Assembly (NCBI GenBank): GCA_018268915.1
Contig: JAFDVQ010000019.1
Span: 52,496-116,495, forward strand
Reading direction: 5' to 3'
Origin: Acidobacteriota bacterium
GTDB lineage: Bacteria > Acidobacteriota > Terriglobia > Terriglobales > Acidobacteriaceae
Length of the DNA: 64,000 nucleotides
Within the stretch, counting starts at the first letter, position 1; every line of letters starts with the position of its first letter. The position numbers and the translations under genes are program-made. Positions 44,437 to 52,692 of the stretch are shown here, in pieces. The notes under the pieces were generated by a model that saw nothing but the letters and a program-made list of their open reading frames with translations, was not told the DNA's origin and ran no database searches.

Positions 44437-45021
44437 TCATGAATTCGGCAGCTTGCAGCAGTCGCCCGCCGCAGCGGGTTCATTCGCGCCCGCATCCAGC
44501 ACGACCTTCCAGCTTCCATCTCCTTGCTTCCGCCATATCGTCATGTATCGCCCCGACGTCAGCACCGGATTTCCGTTTGAATCCTTGCTCCGCCCCTCGA
44601 AGTGTCCCCATGTATATCCCATGTCCCCGGAAGGACCCATCTGCGCATCTGTCGGCGTCCAAGTCAGCTGGTATGCCTGCGCAGTCCAGTTCGCCGATTT
44701 TTCGATCGCTACGCGTCCGATGACCGGTGGCTGTCCGTTCCCCAGCGCTACCCCGTCTTCCGCAAACCAAGAAGCGAATCCCGCTCCGCCTCGATCCTTC
44801 GTGTCCTTCGCAAATCGCGCCTCAAGGTCGAATAGCAGCACCTTGCCCGGCTTGGTCAATGGATCCATCAGCGGGTTCGGTGCGTTCTGATCTTGCCCTA
44901 CTCCCGGAAGCCCGATCTGGCCGTAGCCAGGTCGGACTGCGCCCACGGCCAGCAGGCCTCCCAACACCACTCCAAGCCCCATCCCACACCGGCCAACCAG
45001 TCTCTTTCCCATTCCGTTCAT
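44437..45021 (-). CDS. Exported NTF2-like / DUF4440 protein
   Basis: 194 residues from the ATG at 45021, preceded by GGGAGTGGAA. Signal peptide (GMGLGVVLGGLLAVGAVRPGYGQ), a proline/Asn-rich stretch, then a SnoaL-like domain (about 62-180): LEARFAKDTKDRGGAGFASWFAEDGVALGNGQPPVIGRVAI, TPTDAQMGPSGDMGYTWGHFEG, GRYMTIWRKQGDGSWKVVLDAG. The fold often binds or isomerises small hydrophobic ligands. No operon clue beyond the downstream MmcQ/YjbR gene. Confidence 0.82.
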   Translation of the reverse strand: MNGMGKRLVGRCGMGLGVVLGGLLAVGAVRPGYGQIGLPGVGQDQNAPNPLMDPLTKPGKVLLFDLEARFAKDTKDRGGAGFASWFAEDGVALGNGQPPVIGRVAIEKSANWTAQAYQLTWTPTDAQMGPSGDMGYTWGHFEGRSKDSNGNPVLTSGRYMTIWRKQGDGSWKVVLDAGANEPAAAGDCCKLPNS

Positions 45022-45254
45022 TTCCACTCCCTGTCTCACTACAAAATCGTACACAAACCGGCCCGAAAAGCGTAGTTCACCCCTCTCCATATCCCCTAAT
45101 CAAAGCAATACCTTAGCGCCGCTCTGGCGCCTAAATACCACCTGACGGAATCACGCGATTGATATACTCATCTCTGGCGTATCGATCCGGCGTCTAATTA
45201 AGCGCCCGAACTCTGATTGCCTCAATTTCCGGCGCTTCCGGTCGAAAGGATTTT

Positions 45255-47144
45255 ATGGGTTCATTGCTTGAGACCATCCATTCACCGGCCGACCTCAAGC
45301 GACTAAACCCCGACGAAACGGCCGCCCTCGCGGCCGAGATCCGCGACTTCCTCATCAAGACTCTTTCGAAGACCGGCGGCCACCTCGGCCCCAACCTTGG
45401 TGTCGTCGAACTCACCCTCGCGCTTCACACCGTTTTTGACACTCCGACAGACCGCTTCGTTTTCGACGTCAGCCATCAGGCCTACATCCATAAGATCCTC
45501 ACCGGTCGCCTAGACCGCTTCGAGACCATTCGCCAGCCTGGCGGACTCAACGGCTTCATGCTCCGCACTGAAAGCGAGCATGACTCGTATGGTGCGGGGC
45601 ACGCTGGTACCGCCCTCTCCGCCGCACTCGGCATGGCAGTCGCTCGCGATCTCGCCGGAGGCAAAGAGAACGTCATCGCCGTAGCCGGCGACGCTGCATT
45701 TACCAACGGCATCTCCTTCGAAGCGCTCAACAACATCGCCGAGCAGACGAAGCGCCTCATCATCGTCCTCAACGACAACGAGTGGTCCATTGACCGAAAT
45801 GTGGGCGCCATCGCTCGCTACTTCACTCGCATCGTCACCAACGAGCGCTACAACCGCCTCCACGATTCCGCCAAACGCATCGTTGAAAAAATCGGCGGCA
45901 AAACCGCCGTCGAGGTTGTCCGCCGCGCCGAAGAAGCTGCGAAGAGCATGCTCTGGCCCTCGATCATGTTTGAGGAATTTGGCCTCACCTACTACGGCCC
46001 GATCGACGGACATAATCTCCCGCTCCTCATCGAGACCTTCAAGTTCCTCAAGACTGAAAACCGTCCCGTCCTGCTACATGTCCTCACGCAGAAGGGCAGG
46101 GGATTCCAGCCAGCGCTCGATGGTCAGAAAAAATTTCACGGCCTTGGCCCCTACGATCCTGAGACTGGCCTGACCAAGCCTGCCGGTATCCCCACATACG
46201 CTGAAGCCTTTGCCACCTCGCTGGCCAAACTCGCAGACAAGGACGAGCGCGTAGTCGCTATTACCGCGGCCATGCCCAACGGCACCGGGCTAGACCTCTT
46301 CCGCCCGCATCATCCCAAACGCTACTTCGACGTCGGCATCGCAGAAGAACACGCTGTCATCTTCGCCGCTGGAATGGCGACGCGCGGCTTCCGCCCCTAT
46401 TGCGCTATTTACTCCACGTTTCTCCAGCGCGCTTTTGATCCCATCGTCCACGACGTCGCGCTTCAGAAGCTTCCGGTCGTCTTCTGCATGGACCGCGCCG
46501 GCCTCTCGGGCGATGACGGTCCTACCCACCACGGGCTCTTCGACATCAGCTACCTTCGCGGCGTTCCCGACATGGTATTGATGGCTCCGAAAGACGAAGA
46601 CGAACTCTCAGACATGATGGCCACTGCGCTCACGATCAGCGGTCCTAGCGCCATCCGCTATCCCCGCGGCGCAGTTGCCGACGTGCAATGCAAGCCCGAG
46701 CCGCAGATACTTCCTGTAGGCAGAGCCGAAGTCATTTCCGATGGATCAGACGTCGCAATCCTCGGCCTTGGTCCCATGATCACCTACGCGCGCGAACTCG
46801 CTGACCGCCTCCAGCGCGATGGCATTTCATGCGCCGTCATCAATCCGCGCTTTATTAAGCCCATTGATCGTGACATCCTTGCGCAATATGCACGGCGCGT
46901 CGCTGCCTTTGTCACCTTCGAAGATCACGTCAAGATGGGCGGCTTCGGCGCTGCGGTGCTGGAAGCCCTGCAGGAGATCGGTTCTGCCGTTCCCGTTGTT
47001 CGCATCGGATGGCCCGACCAGTTTATCGAGCATGGCAAGATTGAATCTCTCCGCTCCAAGTACGGCCTTACGGTCGACGAAGCGTATAGTCAGTTGCAAC
47101 CGTTCCTGCGCTCCCGCAAGCGCCCAACTCTCGTTGCAAGCTGA
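45255..47144 (+). CDS. dxs: 1-deoxy-D-xylulose-5-phosphate synthase
   Basis: Thiamin-diphosphate enzyme that condenses pyruvate and glyceraldehyde 3-phosphate, the entry step of the MEP isoprenoid pathway. 629 residues. Visible: GGHLGPNLGVVELTLALH, DVSHQAYIHKILTGR, the ThDP-binding segment GDAAFTNGISFEALNNIAEQTKRLIIVLNDN, GPIDGHNLPLLIETF, HVLTQKGRGFQPA, the glutamate region DVGIAEEHAVIFAAGMA, and the transketolase C-domain. The third residue of the usual GDG is Ala. GAAAGGA before the ATG; a TATACT box lies about 87 bases upstream. Together with ispD and ispF it supplies undecaprenyl precursors. The amidohydrolase gene follows seven bases later. Confidence 0.95.
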   Translation: MGSLLETIHSPADLKRLNPDETAALAAEIRDFLIKTLSKTGGHLGPNLGVVELTLALHTVFDTPTDRFVFDVSHQAYIHKILTGRLDRFETIRQPGGLNGFMLRTESEHDSYGAGHAGTALSAALGMAVARDLAGGKENVIAVAGDAAFTNGISFEALNNIAEQTKRLIIVLNDNEWSIDRNVGAIARYFTRIVTNERYNRLHDSAKRIVEKIGGKTAVEVVRRAEEAAKSMLWPSIMFEEFGLTYYGPIDGHNLPLLIETFKFLKTENRPVLLHVLTQKGRGFQPALDGQKKFHGLGPYDPETGLTKPAGIPTYAEAFATSLAKLADKDERVVAITAAMPNGTGLDLFRPHHPKRYFDVGIAEEHAVIFAAGMATRGFRPYCAIYSTFLQRAFDPIVHDVALQKLPVVFCMDRAGLSGDDGPTHHGLFDISYLRGVPDMVLMAPKDEDELSDMMATALTISGPSAIRYPRGAVADVQCKPEPQILPVGRAEVISDGSDVAILGLGPMITYARELADRLQRDGISCAVINPRFIKPIDRDILAQYARRVAAFVTFEDHVKMGGFGAAVLEALQEIGSAVPVVRIGWPDQFIEHGKIESLRSKYGLTVDEAYSQLQPFLRSRKRPTLVAS

Positions 47145-47151
47145 TCCGTGA

Positions 47152-48690
47152 ATGCGCCTTTTTTCTTTAGGTAAGCGAAGCTTCAATGTGTTTCATGCGC
47201 TCGAAGCCCGCGCACGTCTTGGCGGCTCATTGTCAGTTCGCATCCTGTTGATACAGATCTTCTCTTTGTCAGTCGTCCATGCTCTGGCGCAAAACCCGCC
47301 AGTTCAGCCAGAGAATAAGCCGCCCCTCGTTCTCCTCGGCGGCACGATCGTAGACGTTACCGACTGGGGTCGCTCCGCTCTCGATCAGCAGAACACTATA
47401 GTCATTATCGAGAACGGCAAAATCACGCAGGTCGGCTCGCGCTTCCTTATCGAAACTCCGCCCGACGCGCAGATCATCGATTGCACCGGCAAGTTCCTCG
47501 TCCCCGGCCTCATCGATGGCTTCACGGGTATGAACAGCCAGGCCCAGGCGAGTGCTGATCTCTACATGGGCGTCACCACCATCGTCGCCAGCAGCGACAA
47601 TCATCGCGGTCGCATCGACTTCTCCGCGAATCCTAAACCCCACCTCTATCTGCTCGACTCCGTAGGCACCACAGACAACTGGAGCCTTCTAAACGGACAC
47701 GATGACTGGTCCGCAAAGCTTCGCGAAGGCTCTCACCCAGTCGAACTCAACACCGATGACACCGCACGCCAGATTACCGCTACCGCCAAACTCGGCACTC
47801 GTGTTCTCTGGCTCGGATGGGACATCACTGCTGCCAACGCTCAATGGATCATCTCCCGCGCGCATCAGATGGGACTTGCCACCTATGGCGAATTCATATC
47901 CACGCCCTACACCGTCGGTATCGACGCCGGAGTCGACGTTCTCCTCCACATGGGCCGCTACGAAATCGGCGTCATCCCCGACGAGCTGCAGCGTCCGCTC
48001 GTGAGCGATCCATACGGGGCGGCCGCATCAACCGCATACGATTACGCCGAACACCTGCCACCCACCGACCCGCACTATCGCAATTACGGTCACTTCATCT
48101 CCGTGCACCATGCCGCGCTGATGCCCGCCTTCAGCCAGTTCTATCTCAATCTTCCCGGCCATCGAAACCTCTGGAAAGAGCCCGTTGCTTCAATCCTCAA
48201 TTCGGCCAACATGTACATGCCCTCTGATCCAGCCACTGGCGAGCTGACCTATCCGCTCTCTCCCTGGACGAAGCATTTGCCGAACATGGCTACGCGTTAC
48301 ATGCAGGAAGGGCAGCGCAAGAAAGCCGATCAGGAAGCCCTCCGCCTCTGGCGAATCAATCAGACCATCGCCAGCACATACCCGCATTACCTCGCCGCGT
48401 CTGGTGCGGCAGCAATGGGCACGATGCCCGGTATCTCCCTCCACACCGAGCTAGAAATGCTGGTGCGCATCGGACTCTCTCCTCGTGAAGCTCTCGCCGC
48501 CGCCACCAACAACTACTCAATCCAATTAGGATGGAGTGAACTTGGCCAGATCGCCGCGGGTCGCCGTGCCGATATCCTCGTACTCGACGCCGACCCCACC
48601 GTCAACGTCTGGAATGCCAGACGCATTTCAACATTGCTCCTCGAAGGCAACATCGTCGACCGCGACGCGCTTCTCAAACCTCACAAATAG
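47152..48690 (+). CDS. Exported amidohydrolase-family protein with degenerate metal site
   Basis: 512 residues with an N-terminal extension and a hydrophobic export segment (SVRILLIQIFSLSVVHALAQ). The composite beta-sandwich and TIM-barrel layout of the amidohydrolase superfamily is clear (LLGGTIVDVTDW, IIDCTGKFLVPGLIDGF, GLSPREALAAATNNYSIQLGWSELGQIAAGRRADILVLDADP). However, the metal-binding HxH that should follow PGLID is replaced by GFTGMNS (residues 123-129), and the late Asp region reads SGAAAMGTMPGISLHTELEML instead of the usual GTDAG. It is therefore probably inactive or uses another mechanism. It begins seven bases after dxs; whether it has a role in isoprenoid metabolism is unknown. 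Confidence 0.82.
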   Translation: MRLFSLGKRSFNVFHALEARARLGGSLSVRILLIQIFSLSVVHALAQNPPVQPENKPPLVLLGGTIVDVTDWGRSALDQQNTIVIIENGKITQVGSRFLIETPPDAQIIDCTGKFLVPGLIDGFTGMNSQAQASADLYMGVTTIVASSDNHRGRIDFSANPKPHLYLLDSVGTTDNWSLLNGHDDWSAKLREGSHPVELNTDDTARQITATAKLGTRVLWLGWDITAANAQWIISRAHQMGLATYGEFISTPYTVGIDAGVDVLLHMGRYEIGVIPDELQRPLVSDPYGAAASTAYDYAEHLPPTDPHYRNYGHFISVHHAALMPAFSQFYLNLPGHRNLWKEPVASILNSANMYMPSDPATGELTYPLSPWTKHLPNMATRYMQEGQRKKADQEALRLWRINQTIASTYPHYLAASGAAAMGTMPGISLHTELEMLVRIGLSPREALAAATNNYSIQLGWSELGQIAAGRRADILVLDADPTVNVWNARRISTLLLEGNIVDRDALLKPHK

Positions 48691-48707
48691 CGACGCAAGC
48701 TCAACGA

Positions 48708-49244
48708 CTACGCACGCACCCAGTTCTTCAGAATTGCCGGCAGCCGCTCCTGTCTAATGCGGAACATCTGCTCCATCTGCCAGCGCACGGCTCCGCCACT
48801 GAGCCAGCCAATCAGCCCAAACGGCATTTCAAACTCTACATCGTCCGTGAGCTTGGTACCCATGCGGCCTTCTTGCATCTCCGCATGAACCCCATGCCTG
48901 TGCCGGAAAAACGCAAACGGTCCACCAACCTGCTCGTCGCAGAAGTGATCGAACCAAGCGAACTCCGTAATCCGAGCCACCCAACTCACACGCGTCGGCA
49001 GATAGGACACCGGCTGAAAACTGAGCTCCATCTCCGTGCCAACCCCAGCCGCGATCTTCGGCTGGGCAAATTCATCAACGCCAATCGACGGAGGCGCCGA
49101 CGCCTGCGCAAGTTTCAGTGCGTCGATCCGCATCTTGAGCGGTTCCGGCGTGAGAAGCAGCAGGTTGGCCGGATTTGCGAAGAACGGGAACACCTCGTCG
49201 ATGGGGTAGGGCACCCATTGCCCTGTAACGAATCGTTGTCGCAT
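48708..49244 (-). CDS. SRPBCC family (START/PYR-like) protein
   Basis: 178 residues from the ATG at 49244. The frame is open 62 codons further upstream without similarity. The helix-grip fold is suggested by FVTGQWVPYPIDEVFPFFANPANLLLLTPEPL at the N-terminus, AAGVGTEMELSFQPVS, the loop FDHFCDEQVGGPFAFFRHRH, and GTKLTDDVEFEMPFGLIGWLSGG. The family contains ligand-binding and cyclase-like proteins, often annotated near NAD-dependent epimerases; ligand unknown. Convergent with the amidohydrolase gene, divergent from the DUF2127 gene. Confidence 0.87.
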   Translation of the reverse strand: MRQRFVTGQWVPYPIDEVFPFFANPANLLLLTPEPLKMRIDALKLAQASAPPSIGVDEFAQPKIAAGVGTEMELSFQPVSYLPTRVSWVARITEFAWFDHFCDEQVGGPFAFFRHRHGVHAEMQEGRMGTKLTDDVEFEMPFGLIGWLSGGAVRWQMEQMFRIRQERLPAILKNWVRA

Positions 49245-49485
49245 TCTTCGCTTTCGTCTTAAATCTCGCAACGTGGCAGAACCCGATCGCGCCCACATTG
49301 AGAATACGAGGCAATCAAACTTTCGAGTACATGAGCTGCATTCTCCCCTGCAGTGACATCGAAAACTCGGGGTAGGCTTGTCGATACGACCTAACTGAAC
49401 CCCCTTGGGTGTGACACCCTGTACGCCCAACGAGGCACTTGGGAACCGTAGCAGCGATCAGTTAACCTAGACAGGCGGTGTCGGC

Positions 49486-50004
49486 GTGCAGCAGGCGCTT
49501 ATAGGGGATTCCATCACTACGGTTTCCGAAAGAACGGGGGAACGGGCTCGGCACACGCGCGGATTGCTGCTGATTGCCGTCTATAAAGGCCTGCTTGCAC
49601 TCTTCTTTGTAGCCCTCGGTGTTGCCGCACTCCATCTGCTCAATAAAGACATTGACGACGTCATCAGTCAGCTCGGCGACTTCCTGCGCCTCAATCCCGA
49701 GTCCAAGTTCGTCAACTTCCTTTACGACCGCTCCTCGATGATCAGCGATCCGCTTCTCAAGCGGATTGGCATGCTTGCATTTGTATATGCCGCCGTTAGC
49801 CTCGCGGAAGGCATAGGGCTTTATCTCGAGAAAGCATGGGCTGAGTACCTGACCCTGGGCATCACAGCGTCGTTTCTTCCCTGGGAGATCTTCGAGGTCT
49901 TCCACCGCGCTACATGGGTCCGCGTGGCCCTGCTCGTCGTGAATACAGTGATCTTTGTATACCTGCTCAAGATTGTCGTGGCCCGGCGACGGCCGACTCT
50001 CTAG
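49486..50004 (+). CDS. DUF2127 membrane protein
   Basis: 172 residues and four membrane segments. DUF2127 signs: GLLLIAVYKGLLALFFVALGVAAL, KRIGMLAFVYAAVSLAEGIGLYLEKAWAEYLTLGITASFLPWEIFEVFHRATWVRVALLVVNTVIFVYLL. Function unknown in the family. GTG start. It is upstream of the mraZ promoter region and separated from it by about 210 bases. Confidence 0.85.
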   Translation: MQQALIGDSITTVSERTGERARHTRGLLLIAVYKGLLALFFVALGVAALHLLNKDIDDVISQLGDFLRLNPESKFVNFLYDRSSMISDPLLKRIGMLAFVYAAVSLAEGIGLYLEKAWAEYLTLGITASFLPWEIFEVFHRATWVRVALLVVNTVIFVYLLKIVVARRRPTL

Positions 50005-50215
50005 CCCAAACTCCAGACCGTTTTCGCCTTTATTTCGCCTACACCTTTCCGATTCGTCTGAAAAGGGGCATTCCATGTCCCAGAACCAAAGCAATAAACA
50101 CCACCTATTGTGGTTCTGCCCGGCGTTACTTCTATTAGCGGTTTCTAAAACGGGAATTTCAGCCCCGTTCTGGCGCTAACTCACGAAAGTAACAGGATTT
50201 CGACAGAGATTGCCA

Positions 50216-50280
50216 TTGGAGTGGAAAACTGCTTGGGCTAATATCGTGTCTGAAGTGGAGTGAAGTGGAGCAAACGGGAG
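50216..50280 (+). promoter_or_regulatory. mraZ promoter with three MraZ boxes
   Basis: A good sigma70-like promoter: TTGGAG (50216-50221), a 17-bp spacer and TAATAT (50239-50244). Immediately downstream, three units repeat every 10 bp: TGAAGTGGAG (50251-50260), TGAAGTGGAG (50261-50270) and CAAACGGGAG (50271-50280). MraZ regulators bind short GTGG- or TGGG-type repeats at 10-bp spacing upstream of their own operon (family knowledge). Boxes at the transcription start fit repression of the whole division and cell wall operon. The rest of the 50005-50399 gap shows no gene. Confidence 0.78.
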
Positions 50281-50399
50281 TAGCAAGCCCGCTTTCACAT
50301 CAAGAATACCTCCGATTCACTCCATCCAGGGCTCCTTCCGAAAAAGCCGCTCACTGTCGGAATCAGCCTTAATACCCAATACGAGGCGAACGCTAAGCA

Positions 50400-50849
50400 A
50401 TGTTTCGTGGCAATCATCCAGCGAAAGTCGATGAAAAGGGACGGCTCAAGCTGCCTTCCGCTTTCAAGCAGCTGGTCGATGCCAATAGCGTGACCCAGTT
50501 TTATGTCACATCCACTGATGGCAAGTCAGCCGAAATCTGGCCTCTGCCAGAGTGGGAGAAAAGGGAAGAGCAGCTAGCCGATTCCAGCACCATGGACGAC
50601 GCGGTTCGCAAATATCTCAATGTGACTAGCTACTACGGGCAGCAGGTGGAGATGGACAACCAGGCACGGTTACTCCTCCCCCAGATCCTCCGCAATGCTG
50701 CCCAGCTCGACGGCGAAGTCACAGTTTTCGGAATGAGGACCTACCTGGAAGTTCATAACCGGGAGATCTTCGAACAGAATCTGGCGGCCAATCAATTGAC
50801 AGAAGATGACCGCAAAGCAATGGCGGATATTCTCCGCAAAAAGTCCTAA
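50400..50849 (+). CDS. mraZ: Transcriptional regulator MraZ
   Basis: First gene of the division and cell wall cluster. 149 residues with the two tandem AbrB-like domains: MFRGNHPAKVDEKGRLKLPSAFKQ and, in the second half, VEMDNQARLLLPQILRNAAQLDGEVTVFGMRTYLEVHNRE. It forms ring-shaped oligomers that bind the repeats upstream of its own gene in other bacteria. Length is normal. Followed 25 bp later by rsmH. Confidence 0.96.
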   Translation: MFRGNHPAKVDEKGRLKLPSAFKQLVDANSVTQFYVTSTDGKSAEIWPLPEWEKREEQLADSSTMDDAVRKYLNVTSYYGQQVEMDNQARLLLPQILRNAAQLDGEVTVFGMRTYLEVHNREIFEQNLAANQLTEDDRKAMADILRKKS

Positions 50850-50874
50850 GGTACCTACCCCTCAGGGGGAGCAC

Positions 50875-51792
50875 ATGTCGAAGAAGAACGAACGTCATGT
50901 GCCGGTTCTTTTACAAGATGCGATTGAGTTTCTCAATGTACGCGCAGGAAGCGTCATTGTGGACTGCACACTCGGCCTCGCTGGGCACGCGGAAGAAATC
51001 ATCCGCCGCTTGGGTCCACACGGACGCCTGATCGGTTTCGATCGTGATCCCGAGGCACTGGAACTCGCCAGAGCCCGCCTCGACCAAGTCGCAGCGGCAC
51101 TCGGCGATCAGGCGCCGAACATTACTTTGATCGGTGACGCATTCAGTTCTATCAGCCGTCACGTCGAACCAGCTTCTCTCGACGGCATACTCGCCGACTT
51201 CGGCGTCAGCAGCCTGCAACTCGACGAAGCGCGCCGAGGTTTCAGTTTTATGGCGGATGGGCCGCTGGACATGCGTCAGGATACGCGGTCAGGGCCTACC
51301 GCCGAACAAGTGGTGAATGAGGCGAGCGAGCACGAGCTGGCCGACCTTATTTACGAATACGGAGACGAAAGGAGGTCGCGGAGAATCGCCAGAGCCATTG
51401 TGCGCGGGCGGCCAGTTACAACCACCGGGCATTTAGCACGGATCGTTGCATCAGCCGCCCCACCAATGAAGTCCGACAGGATTCACCCGGCAACACGCAC
51501 CTTCCAGGCGCTTCGGATTTACGTGAATCGAGAGCTGGACGAGATACGAACGTTACTCGAGGCCGCACCTAAGTTGCTTAAGCCCTCAGGAAGACTGGTA
51601 GTCATCAGTTTTCACTCGCTGGAAGATCGCATCGCCAAAGATATGTTGCGCGAATACGCGCATAGGGACATATTCGACCTGCTAACTAAGAAACCGCTAA
51701 CAGCAGGCGAAGAAGAAGTAGATCGCAATCCGCGCTCCAGAAGCGCCAAGTTAAGAGCTGCCCAGAAGCAGGGAACGGGGAACAGGAATTAG
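50875..51792 (+). CDS. rsmH: 16S rRNA (cytosine(1402)-N(4))-methyltransferase
   Basis: 305 residues from the ATG at 50875, which has AGGGGGAG four bases upstream; the frame extends back into mraZ but that start is unlikely. SAM-binding VDCTLGLAGHAEEII, followed by ADFGVSSLQLDEARRGFSF, HPATRTFQALRIYVNRELDEI, and the catalytic region VVISFHSLEDRIAK. It methylates C1402 of 16S rRNA in the decoding centre and is usually the second gene of the cluster. Confidence 0.96.
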   Translation: MSKKNERHVPVLLQDAIEFLNVRAGSVIVDCTLGLAGHAEEIIRRLGPHGRLIGFDRDPEALELARARLDQVAAALGDQAPNITLIGDAFSSISRHVEPASLDGILADFGVSSLQLDEARRGFSFMADGPLDMRQDTRSGPTAEQVVNEASEHELADLIYEYGDERRSRRIARAIVRGRPVTTTGHLARIVASAAPPMKSDRIHPATRTFQALRIYVNRELDEIRTLLEAAPKLLKPSGRLVVISFHSLEDRIAKDMLREYAHRDIFDLLTKKPLTAGEEEVDRNPRSRSAKLRAAQKQGTGNRN

Positions 51793-51950
51793 AGAACAGG
51801 GAATATTGCACGAGACATTCACTATCAAAAGCTCGTTACTCCCTAGTCACTATTCACTACGACTGTTTACTCCGCTGAGTCGAGCAGAAAGATTAAGTAA
51901 GATCACCGCTGGCAGTTGAAGGCGAGCGGCTAGAAGCTAGGAGAAACAAC

Positions 51951-52460
51951 ATGGCTGCATGCACCGCAACACTTATCGATGCAAGACCCGGCTGGACCGC
52001 TCGCGTCTCCGAGCGTAACGCCTCCCTGTTAGCGCAGCAGCCCATGCGACGTCGCGGAATCCGCACGCCGGAAGTCCTCTTTACGCACAGCTTCGACAAT
52101 TCCCGCCTTGTGAAGGCGGCCGATCCTGTTCGCGCAAAGCAGATGCGTGTCTTTGCAGCCGCCTGCACAGTCCTCTTCTCGCTCATCATGGTGTACGGTC
52201 TCCAGCACTTTTATGCCATCGAGACCTCATATCGCATCGAGTCGGAGAAGCAAGTTCGCGATCAGCTTCGAGAAGACAACCGCCAGCTCCGCCTGAGCGA
52301 AGCCCAGCTCAGCCGTCCCGGCCGCATCGACGGAATGGCCCGTCAACTCGGTCTCGCCGAGCCGCAGCCCGGCCAGGTCGTGCATGGCGCGCCGCGCGCC
52401 GATAGCAGCGCCCCGGTACTCGCTGAAAACAGCAACCCGCAAACAAACGCGACCTACTAA
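51951..52460 (+). CDS. ftsL: Cell division protein FtsL-like
   Basis: 169 residues with a cytoplasmic N-terminus (about 66 residues), one membrane segment (about 67-86), then a leucine/arginine-rich coiled coil (90-125) ending in GRIDGMARQLGLAEPQPGQVVH and a disordered tail. Sequence identity to FtsL proteins is low, as is normal, but the topology and the position between rsmH and ftsI leave little doubt. FtsL bridges FtsB and FtsQ in the division complex. A 158-bp gap with short CACTATTCACTA-type repeats precedes it. Confidence 0.85.
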   Translation: MAACTATLIDARPGWTARVSERNASLLAQQPMRRRGIRTPEVLFTHSFDNSRLVKAADPVRAKQMRVFAAACTVLFSLIMVYGLQHFYAIETSYRIESEKQVRDQLREDNRQLRLSEAQLSRPGRIDGMARQLGLAEPQPGQVVHGAPRADSSAPVLAENSNPQTNATY

Positions 52461-52513
52461 GGGACGAAAGAATTTCTCAGCTGTCATCCCCGATGACTGC
52501 ACTCCCAAGCAAG

Positions 52514-52595
52514 AAGGGTCCGGGCACGACTTGAGTCGTGCCGAAAGACGAGCAAAAAAACGCCGGGGTTTAGCCCCTGTACAAAAAACGGCACC
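52514..52595. repeat. REP-like palindromic element in the ftsL-ftsI gap
   Basis: A perfect hairpin with 9-bp arms GGCACGACT / AGTCGTGCC around TG (52523-52542) is followed by GAAAGACGAGC, a run of seven A, and a second hairpin GGGG ... CCCC (52565-52577) with TTTAG in the loop, ending near CTGTACAAAAAAC. The two-hairpin layout resembles dispersed intergenic palindromes; a genome-wide copy count would confirm it. It lies inside the operon, where it could stabilise or attenuate the message. Confidence 0.6.
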
Positions 52596-52692
52596 AATGT
52601 AATTCCCGTGATACCTCCCTGCAAGCCTGACGGGATTCGTGCGCCTAGCCCCGATCTCGATGCTCTAACCTGAAACCGAACGCTGGTCAAAA

